From: Syngnathus acus
Lineage: Eukaryota; Chordata; Actinopteri; Syngnathiformes; Syngnathidae
Assembly (NCBI RefSeq): GCF_901709675.1
Contig: NC_051090.1
Location: forward strand, 10,244,842 to 10,308,841
Length of the DNA stretch: 64,000 nucleotides
Direction: 5' to 3'
Shown: in pieces, positions 27,299-36,022 of the stretch
Layout of the letters: each line of letters starts with the position of its first letter
How positions within the stretch are numbered: the stretch's first letter is position 1
The notes under the pieces: generated by a model
The model's input: the letters and a program-made list of their open reading frames with translations, nothing else
Database searches by the model: none
Told to the model about the DNA's origin: nothing
Translations under genes and position numbers: made by a program

Positions 27299-30200
27299 TC
27301 AGCCCACGCAGCTGCAGTCGGCGGCCGAGAGCCACCGGATAGTCTGCCACATAGCACGAGCGTCCATGAAGGACACGGTCTCGTAGCGGGTGGGCCGGCA
27401 GCACGGCCGGCCACTGAGCTTGCGAGCCGAGACGCCCCCCTGTGCTACCAGGGCCCCAAGCGCCAGGTCGTAGTTCCTGCGGGCAGCGCGGCATGAACCC
27501 ACGCAGTACTTGAACAGGATGATCTCGTCCGAGTCGTAGCCCAGGCCCAGCTCGCGGACACGCGTCCGACGCTTCTCCACGCGGCACGACGCGTCGGGCC
27601 TCTTGGGCTTGCTGCGTGATGTCGGTGGTTGGCCGTTGCGAGGTGAGCGCCGCCAACGGCGCTGAGCGGCGTCCACGTTCTGGAGCAGCGTCCATGCTTC
27701 TAGAAACACACAACACGCACTTTGGCTATGTCATTTCAAAATGGTCAGTCGCCGCTTTTAATGGCAGTGACACAAGCCAAAAAATTAGGTACACGTTACC
27801 GAGCACTCAAGCTGCGATGCTAAAATGATGCAACGTAGATGAGTTTGCCTGTCTCGGCCTCATTTTCTCGTGGATCCACACGGCATTGCTTGTCAGTTCA
27901 TGCCTCCAAGTTTACGGCAGGAACACTAGTACTGTAATCAGTCGGCTGCAGGCCCACATTTGTGGAAATGTTCTCCAGGGGAGCAAATCCTCGACAACTG
28001 GATGGCGCATGCAGCCACGTTCAGACACGCACAGCACGCACGTAATGTCATAATTACACAGAAATATTTTCTTGTTACACGTCACGCTCAGCGAGCTGTG
28101 ATAGTATAAACACGAAAGATGTTAAGCGTTTAAAATCATTTCAGTGCTTGTCAAGCCACGTTGATTGGTTTTTTGTCTAATACGATCAATGAGGCCAACA
28201 GGGGGCAGTATAATAAAGGGGTTTTCAACTGGTTTTGTCCAAGGGACCACCATGATAACCAAGAAACAACTCGGGGACCACTGCTTTGGCGTAATATTAT
28301 TTTATTTTGCACCAAAGGAGGATAGACCTTTACAGGCTATTTATTTGCATCTGTATGTCTAATTTGGGAATCTCAGCTACATTTGACATATTTTGGATGG
28401 GTAAATGATTCACAAAATTAGCAGGAGAATAAACCAAGTCTAAATTGACTTGAGGGTTGAACCCAAGGTTGAAGTCTATCATTCTATAACCGAGCCACGC
28501 CCCTCGTAACTTTGCTTGGGGAGGGCGGAACCTGTTCAAATATGCTACACGGTGAAAACAACCCAAGAAGACACAAAAAGTAAATTGATGCTGCCATGAA
28601 TGGCGCTGCCAGGCCCTACTAGGACCAAAATATAAATATAAAATGCCTTACTCAAGGACACTTTGACATGATCACAGGGCTTGAAGCTTGAACCCAATAT
28701 CTCCAAGTTTGGACTGTCACTCTACGACTGAGCCACGTGAAGAAGTCATTAGGCAGTCAGGAATCACCTTTGGCTAGAAAAGGTTGATGGCTAGGAATGG
28801 GAGGGTGTACCTATTCTCACGGGTTAACTTAGTGTAATAGGGCTGCTGTTAGAATTTGTACCCCCTGTAACTTTGCTTTGGGAAGGGGCAACGTGTTCAA
28901 ATTTGCTACACTTGATGAAAACACCCCAAGAAGTAAATTGATTGTTCACAAAATTAGCTGGACAATAAATCAAGTCTAAATAATATATCAATTTCATTTT
29001 TAAATATGTTACAATTATTTTCCATTTCCAATTCGCGGGCCACCTGCAATACCGCCACGGACCACTAGAGGACCGCGGACCACCGGTTGATAATAATGGT
29101 ATAACACATGGAGGCCTTTCGTCAGTATGTTGCAGTAATATTAGTCATCCTTTGCAGAGGGCAAGAAATAAAAAAAAATCGATGTAATCATAATGAACTT
29201 CAATTACTTGCAGATCTTTGTTATTTGTGGGTTGGCACGGTTCCCATCTGCCACAAATAGCGAGCATTCCACTCTTCTTATCCTGACAACTTGGATTATG
29301 GAGTGTTTGAGTGGACGGACTTTTTCGAAGGATGCTGCATGGTTGAATGGCTTATTTTTACCCGGGCTCCGGTGACCGAGCTCAGCCTTGAGAAGGTCCA
29401 GATACTTTAGCTGGACTATATTAAGAAGCTCCCATGTGCCAGTGCATTGTAGCAGTTAGCTTAGCATCAGAGTTGGGTGAATGGGTGAAAGAAGCGGCCA
29501 ATGAAAGCGTGAATCTGCAGCTGCTACGCTCAGTAGCGCCCCCTGGAAAGTTAGAACTCAGCTCATGACACCAATTGCGCCTGTTGACACGAAATTAGGT
29601 TAACACGTCTATGGATCAAAACGTTTCCTGAAGTGGTGTCTTAAAATTCCTTAAGTGCTGTTAGTTGAAAGATAAACCAAGAAGAACCTACCAAAGGCCT
29701 CCGGCCAGAAGGGGTCAGCTAGGTCGCGGGTCTCCGGTGCATCAGACCTCCTGGGGGGCCGCCTGAGGCCATGCCGGTGTGAGTCCAGCTGGTTCTCTGG
29801 ACTGTCCTCCTTGGAAAAAACATCCTCCGCCAGGGCTAGTAACGCCGCCATCAACCACACCATCACCTGACAAAAACAAAATGGTCGCCCATCAAGCCTT
29901 GGCAACAAAAACGAGATTGTATGAGACTGTGTAGATACATGCCGCTGATTTTTGAGTGCGCCTTTTATTCAGTTTTTTTTTTACGACATCACAAAAGCGG
30001 ACATTAGCATTTAGCTGTTTGCAGTTTTTAGTGTGTGTTCACAGTGACACACTACACGATGGAAAGTGCAGCCATTGTCAGCGGACACGTGATCGCTCGC
30101 GCTGAATATTTTACAACTGCAATTGAAGCGAGCGCCTCTGCGGCCGCATCGCCGTGGAAACTGTGCTTCACGCTCTCCTACTGTATATGAAATAATCCAC

Positions 30201-31351
30201 ACATGTTTTCAGTTCATACTGATGACAGTAATTAACTTTTCTTCTCTCATCTTTTCACAGATGTAGCCTGTCATTTTGGCTTCTTTGTTTTCCTTACTAA
30301 AATATGATAATTTAGAAATGTTTGTTTTTTGTAAAATGTACCTTCATTTTAGAGACATGGCATCTGTTTTTTCCTTCCACTTTTTTTCTCTTAAATTATT
30401 TTATTGTCATAATAGTCATTTTCGTAACTGGGCAGCAAACAATTGCGAGTGTTTTCAAAAGGTAGCGAATGTTGTTGAATATCTTGTAAAACTTGATTCA
30501 ACTTGATTCTGTGCTTTTTTTAACGTCTTCAATTGTATTCTGACTGACAAGCTTGCGCTGTGTTTGTTTCGTCAGCACATTTTGCTGACCTTCCAGTTCC
30601 CGAGCTGCTGCCGGCACTGTGAGGCCTTGTGCCTCCACCGTTTTCCATCTGAAAGACAAAAAGAACGAGGAACGCAATTATGCCAGTGGGAACGTTCCTC
30701 GGAATGACACAAACCACCATTGGTGAGTGTTTGCTTGATCCATGACCACGAGAACTATATCGCAAATCATCTTTCCTCATTGAAACAAATGGAAATGACA
30801 TAAATCCATCCAACATACAAATATGACGCATGTGCATATAAAATAAAATGTAAAGAACTTGTGGCCACCAGGAGGCAGAATAATACATACAACATTTTAT
30901 GGGAACCTTTCTTCGATCAGCTTTAGTGGTTGTGGAATCCATGTTGACATCCAACTCCATATATGAAAAAACTTAGCCAATGGTGGGGCAACATGTCACA
31001 TGTTTACGCTCTATTTGATTGCTAAATAAGAACTTAGCACTGACACAAAATATGAAACGGACATAAATGAAAATTATACCTGAAATTGGGTTTTTGATCT
31101 GGTAAACATTTAGTTGATATAACATGCCTCGGTCTTTCGTGTGTGAACTTTTCGAGTATAGGACAATGAATTTGCATTTAATATTTGGAACGGATTGTTT
31201 ATGCTACTCCGGAAGCTAAGTACTTTATTGGTGTAAATGGTTTGCAAAGCACTGGTATGTACAGTGCAGAACTGTGCATTATTATTAAAGCTAAGTACTT
31301 TATTGGTGTAAATGGTTTGCAAAGCACTGGTATGTACAGTGCAGAACTGTG

Positions 31352-31384
<33 letters not shown>

Positions 31385-31661
31385 GTACAAAAAAGATTGT
31401 ACAAATAGCAACCGCCCGGCAGCACTTTCATTTGTTAATCAATAAAATACTTTTCGTTATTTAACTTTCACGGTAAATCGTTTCATAAAAAATCCCACGC
31501 AACACATTTAGGGTCCCGGACGGACCAAGTAACGAGTATGTTCTAGAATGGCCGCCAGTTTTATGAATGTTCTAGAATTAGATGACGTCACTGGAATTTT
31601 TTAATTGTGTCGGCGTGATCGGCGTCTTACCTGTCCGCACCTTCCCGCTCCCGCAGATCAT
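27299..31661 (-). CDS. ARTN: Artemin, GDNF-family neurotrophic ligand
   Basis: The product is a secreted cystine-knot growth factor of the GDNF family that signals through GFR-alpha3 and RET. Coding exons (minus): 31661-31631, 30648-30590, 29866-29692 and 27699-27299. Phases agree and give 221 residues (human 220 from memory). The N-terminus (MICGSGKVRT...) leads to a hydrophobic signal core VMVWLMAALLALAE at about residues 30-43, the same layout as human artemin. The mature domain has the seven family cysteines: SCR, KYC, GSC, CC and the final CSC. Other signature strings are RELGLGYDSDE, CCRPTRYETVSFMD and the end WLSAADCSCVG. PTRYE.VSFMD and the residue after the last cysteine favour artemin over neurturin, GDNF or persephin. 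Basic residues before the domain (RVEKRRTR and upstream) could serve furin-type cleavage. The first two exons are inferred from splice signals and phase. Intron 3 carries a composite transposon-like element. Confidence 0.88.
28214..29097. mobile_element. Composite hAT-like element with internal duplications (ARTN intron 3)
   Basis: The left end (GGTTTTCAACTGG, about 28219) and the inverted right end (GGACCACCGGTTGATAA, about 29078) resemble the terminus at 5391. Two internal segments are duplicated: about 28407-28450 with 28938-28985 (TTCACAAAATTAGC...), and about 28497-28580 with 28857-28940 (TAACTTTGCTTGGGGAGGG-like, then ACCCAAGAAG). The 5.4-kb copy lacks the ~530 bp between the first pair, so the extra material here is an insertion or segmental duplication. 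No transposase frame is seen. Confidence 0.5.
31213..31383. repeat. 75-bp tandem duplication followed by (ATT)n
   Basis: The segment starting AAGCTAAGTACTTTATTGG at 31213 repeats at 31288 with no mismatch that I can see (period 75). The second copy runs into a run of about ten ATT units ending near 31383. It lies in ARTN intron 1. Confidence 0.85.
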
Positions 31662-34600
31662 GGACGCAGCTCCGAATCTACGTGCGCGTGCGGGCGGGCG
31701 CGCTCCGGCAAGGCTCAGATGCGCGCGTTGTGCAGCCTCCGTGTTGCGCGGTCACGCGCAAGCACACTCGCGCTAGTCCTTGCAAGCAATATGTGCGTGC
31801 GTGAACTGTGAAGACCAATCGTTCGCAGCTTGCACGCATGATTAAACACTATAGAACTTTATTCTGGCAACAAAAGGAGTTTTACAATATACGGTATTAC
31901 TTTTTCTCCTCATAACACCACATTGGTTTTGAAACTCAAGTTTATGTCGTAACATTCCGACTAATTGGTTGAATAGAGCACAGATTATTTTGTTGAACTG
32001 GTAACCATGGCAACAAAAGTTCTAATTGATCATTCGTTGTTATGTTGTTCATGTGTACATGCTTTTATCAAGCACTTGACGTAAAAATCACATGTGCTCA
32101 TCTTTTTTATCACTCCAATGTCCTGTATTCTACAAGTACTTTTCAAGTGTCCTGATTGCTGCTCAAAGCCTCAAAGCCTCAAAGCCTCTGCAGCTTCCTT
32201 GTATGGGCTGAGTCAGCCGGAGCGTGACGGCCAACGGGGCACGGAAAGAATCCGGACGGTGAAAAAGTCTTCTCGGAGGACACCTAATTAGTTACACAGT
32301 CCTCAAGGTCAGGCGTCACCTACGACCAGGGACGGGTCCCCTGGGTCATTTAATATGAAGCTCCTCAGGGTCATATATTCTTTATCCTCTGTGAAGAACG
32401 ACTTATATTAGTGATGTACTAAGGAGCTGAGTCCAGGTCTATGTACAGTATCACTTTATTCTGCCCTCAGCTGTCCAAGGCAGGCACACTTGAATGAGTA
32501 CTCGAGGTACACAGTACGACTCTGGGTACATAGTCGTCTGACATCCAACAGAAGAACATCTCCTATACAACACTCAGTGTGCCTCCACAAACGTGGGGGG
32601 GCCCTGACTCCCGGCAGGTTGCCGGCTGGCCCACCGAGGGCCACCCCAGTGATTCATTGACACTACGCTGACCCCCAAATGGAAGTGCAACAGGAGGCCC
32701 AGTCCTGCAGGTGGAACAACTAAACGCACACCTTCATACATCACTCTTTGACCCTCACGAAAGCTTATCACGCGGACAACTTCACCTGGTCCAGATGCTC
32801 TAGAACAGCTAGCAGTGAACAAGTCATCAAGCGCTGCGTGCCGGCACAGCCATGCCGATACATCATTTTAATTCTCCAGCTATGGTTGTATTTTCAGGCG
32901 GCGGAACGTCAGCTGCGCAAACACGGCATGAAGGATGTGAAAGGAAACGGGATCTCCGGAGGGTTGGCGCTAGTCGGATGTGATGGATGTGATATATATT
33001 AGAGATGTTGGATATGATGTTTTTTCAGACTTACTCAATGTTAGATTTTCTTTTTGCCTTAAGTATCGGTGGCTGGTATCGGCAGCCTCCAATTTACCAG
33101 ATACCTTAAAATAAGGCTGGCATCGGGGTACTCGACGATCCCTTGTATACACATTGATGAATGAATGGATGAACGCTCTGGAGACGGGCCAGAGGCCTGA
33201 TGAAAGTGGAGCCGAGACCAGGCCAGCCAGCGCCATTGCTGTGCAGACCACCAACGGTGAATATGAAGGCTCCTTTGTGTTTGTGCATGCCGGACTTGAC
33301 AACAGTGGCCAGGTCAAGGAGCTTCTTTTAATAGAGGACACCTGCTCTGCCGGTTTGGACTTTTTGCTGAACTTCCCATGAGTCTGTTCTCATATTCCTT
33401 GTGTGCGTCACCTGTGAATACATTTTAGCATGACTGAGATTCTGCTGACATTTAACTCAATTGGCTAAAAAAAAATACAAGGTGCCAAATTCTTGAAAAT
33501 AAAGTTAATTCAAATAACGTTAGAAAAGAAGTGTGGGCTAAAAACCAGCAGTTTGGACTTTTAGCGCCCTCTGCTGTTTTGGAATGCAGTTGACAACCCA
33601 CGTCTGCACATGCAAAACTAAAGTAAGAACGTTTTGCTGATGTTCAGACAATAAAGTAATAATTTTAGAAAACATTTGCAATTTCACGAAAATTGTTGAA
33701 TTTATTTGGATTTTATTTACAAAAGAGAACAAAATTGTATAACATTTAGAACAGAATGACGTCAACATATTGATGGTAAAGCGGCGAGATAGTTATGCTC
33801 ACACGAGCGTGATGGCGTCACTCGGAACTCACGTCTCAGGAATGTAAGCGGCGGGAACACGCTGGGCAGAAAGAGTTTCCCGGGAGATGTACGGTCATTA
33901 AAAAAAACATTACGGAGAACAAGAAGGGGAAAAGGAGATGCGTGTGTGTCTGTTGTATTAATTATAATTAATCATCATTATGGCGAGCTCTCTGTGGAAT
34001 GTTGACAGCCGGCTAACTTGAAGCAACACGCACTCAAAAGTCGCTACGGGCGACATTGTGTAGTGCAGCAATAAGGTAACTCGCCCCCTTGATGCCATCA
34101 GACAACGTTTTGGATGAGAGGGTGCATCAATTAATTGATAAATCTCTCAAAGTCAAAGTGTATTTTATTGCAAATGTCTTCACATATGCCACAAAGGAAT
34201 CGAAATTAGGTTCGTTTGTAAGCATCTCATCTCGTTTGGAAAACATTTAGTCTATTTTATGATAGATGTTACAGACTACACCAGTCACTGATTCGTAATC
34301 AATTCTTGTTTGTGCATTTTTTGCACTGTCAATTTAAAATGACGTCGATGAATAAACGGACAGGAGAGCCCGAATCTTTGTAATTCAAACACTTGAACCA
34401 CAGTGTGCAGAAGCTCCAAAAAGACATGCCTGGATACTTTTATTTATGTATGTATGTATGTATGTATGTATGTATGTATGTATGTATGTATGTATGTATG
34501 TATGTATGTATGTATGTATGTATGTATGTATGTATGTATGTGTGTGTGTATGTATGTATGTGTGTGTGTATGAATGTATGTGTGTGTGTATGTGTGTGTG

Positions 34601-34871
34601 TGTGCGTGTGTGTGTGTGTGCGTGTTTGTTCGTTTATTTATTCATTTATTTATTTTTTTGATTAAGCCATAGTGCATGAATGGAAGTTTTGACTGGTCTG
34701 TACTGTGGCCTGCAGTGCCCCCATGTGGTGACTTCCGAAAACTCACACAATATCCAAAAAGATATCCTCGAGAATAGGAAGCCAAGGTTGTTGAATTAAC
34801 CGCCGGAAAATAATTACCCTATTCATTTGAACTTATGGACTGAAAGGAGATAAGAAACAGCACGACAAAAA
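31662..34871. other. Gene-poor region between ARTN and the tRNA array
   Basis: ARTN 5' flank and intergenic DNA. Seen here: a CpG- and GC-rich stretch at about 31660-31760 beside the ARTN first coding exon, three tandem CTCAAAGCC units near 32163-32190, and the ATGT microsatellite at 34444-34625. No coding exon with conserved sequence could be recognised. Confidence 0.5.
34444..34625. repeat. (TATG)n / (TG)n compound microsatellite
   Basis: About 24 perfect TATG units, then interrupted TGTG/TATG blocks and a TG run, about 180 bp in all. The open frames rich in Cys, Met, Tyr and Val across it are repeat artefacts. Confidence 0.97.
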
Positions 34872-34943
34872 TGCCGTGACCCGGATTCGAACCGGGGTTG
34901 CTGCGGCCACAACGCAGAGTACTAACCACTATACGATCACGGC
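34872..34943 (-). tRNA. tRNA-His (GTG), array unit 1
   Basis: A 72-nt minus-strand gene. The acceptor stem GCCGTGA pairs with TCACGGC, followed by discriminator A. The D arm contains TAGTGGTTAGTA, the anticodon arm is CTGCG-TTGTGGC-CGCAG with GTG at 34-36, and the T arm is CCCGG-TTCGAAT-CCGGG. A and B boxes are intact. A T run (TTTTT on the minus strand) directly follows the 3' end as a Pol III terminator. The extra G at position -1 of tRNA-His is added after transcription in eukaryotes and is not expected in the gene. Confidence 0.95.
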
Positions 34944-35010
34944 TTGATGCTCATCTTTTGGCAAAAGCTCTCACTTTATTTAATTGTCAGGACTGAGAAC
35001 CGAATTAAAA

Positions 35011-35070
35011 TGCCGTGACCGGGATTGCTGCGGCCACAACGCAGAGTACTAACCACTATACGATCACGGC
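35011..35070 (-). pseudogene. Truncated tRNA-His, array unit 2 (T arm deleted)
   Basis: Same as unit 1 in the acceptor, D and anticodon arms, but only 60 nt. About 12 nt of the T arm, including the TTCGAAT loop (the B box of the internal promoter), are missing, with one further substitution at the junction. Without a B box it should not recruit TFIIIC normally, nor fold as a tRNA. Confidence 0.9.
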
Positions 35071-35137
35071 TTGATGCTCATCTTTTGGCAAAAGCTCTCA
35101 CTTTATTTAATTGTCAGGACTGAGAACCGAATTAAAA

Positions 35138-35209
35138 TGCCGTGACCCGGATTCGAACCGGGGTTGCTGCGGCCACAACGCAGAGTACTAACCACTATAC
35201 GATCACGGC
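35138..35209 (-). tRNA. tRNA-His (GTG), array unit 3
   Basis: Identical to unit 1 over 72 nt: GTG anticodon, all four stems intact, and a TTTT terminator on the minus strand just past the 3' end. Confidence 0.95.
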
Positions 35210-35276
35210 TTGATGCTCATCTTTTGGCAAAAGCTCTCACTTTATTTAATTGTCAGGACTGAGAACCGAATTAAAA

Positions 35277-35348
35277 TGCCGTGACCCGGATTCGAACCGG
35301 GGTTGCTGCGGCCACAACGCAGAGTACTAACCACTATACGATCACGGC
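35277..35348 (-). tRNA. tRNA-His (GTG), array unit 4
   Basis: Identical to units 1 and 3, with terminator TTTT. The spacer following it on the plus strand carries two substitutions (TTTCGGC and CTCAG) that recur after unit 6. Confidence 0.95.
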
Positions 35349-35415
35349 TTGATGCTCATCTTTCGGCAAAAGCTCTCAGTTTATTTAATTGTCAGGACTG
35401 AGAACCGAATTAAAA

Positions 35416-35487
35416 TGCCGTGACCCGGATTCGAACCGGAGTTGCTGCGGCCACAACGCAGAGTACTAACCACTATACGATCACGGC
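35416..35487 (-). tRNA. tRNA-His (GTG), array unit 5
   Basis: 72 nt. It differs from unit 1 by one base in the 5' strand of the T stem (TCCGG instead of CCCGG), turning a C-G pair into a U-G wobble. It is otherwise intact, with a TTTT terminator. Confidence 0.93.
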
Positions 35488-35554
35488 TTGATGCTCATCT
35501 TTTGGCAAAAGCTCTCACTTTATTTAATTGTCAGGACTGAGAACCGAATTAAAA

Positions 35555-35626
35555 TGCCGTGACCCGGATTCGAACCGGAGTTGCTGCGGCCACAACGCAG
35601 AGTACTAACCACTATACGATCACGGC
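35555..35626 (-). tRNA. tRNA-His (GTG), array unit 6
   Basis: Identical to unit 5, including the T-stem U-G wobble, with a TTTT terminator. Confidence 0.93.
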
Positions 35627-35693
35627 TTGATGCTCATCTTTCGGCAAAAGCTCTCAGTTTATTTAATTGTCAGGACTGAGAACCGAATTACAA

Positions 35694-35765
35694 TGCCGTG
35701 ACCCGGATTCGAACCGGAGTTGCTGCGGCCACGACGCAGAGTACTAACCACTATACGATCACGGC
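35694..35765 (-). tRNA. tRNA-His-like, array unit 7, anticodon-loop position 33 changed
   Basis: 72 nt with the T-stem variant of units 5 and 6. The anticodon loop is TCGTGGC instead of TTGTGGC, so the nearly invariant U33 before the GTG anticodon is C. The terminator is also broken: the minus strand past the 3' end reads TTGT rather than TTTT. It may be a decaying copy. Confidence 0.8.
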
Positions 35766-36022
35766 TTAAAGTTATGGTGTCAAAAACAACAGAATAGAAT
35801 AGGCTACGTAAGTTATAGTGGGCGGGCACTGCCCAGTGACGTCATGTGATGCAGTATCATTTCTCATAAGTGTCATGCTAACGTTACATCATTAGTTTGA
35901 GGGGTTTTAATTAGTGGCAACCTGTACGTCATTGTTCTCAAGTACTGTATTAGAAAGGGGAATGTTGGAATTTAGTTTTTTCTTGGCAGGTTTGCGAACA
36001 AATGCCGCCATTATTAATTTAA

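Noticed and set aside
27255-27716. 153-residue frame overlapping the ARTN last exon
   Set aside because: It is a different frame of the same strand. The cysteine-knot frame ending at 27299 matches the GDNF family and this one does not.
34393-34665. Open frames rich in Cys-Met-Tyr-Val
   Set aside because: They are translations of the TATG microsatellite.
34872-35765. CRISPR-like regular array
   Set aside because: The regularly repeated part is a 72-nt tRNA-His gene and the 67-bp spacers are themselves nearly identical. It is a tandem gene array in a eukaryote, not CRISPR.
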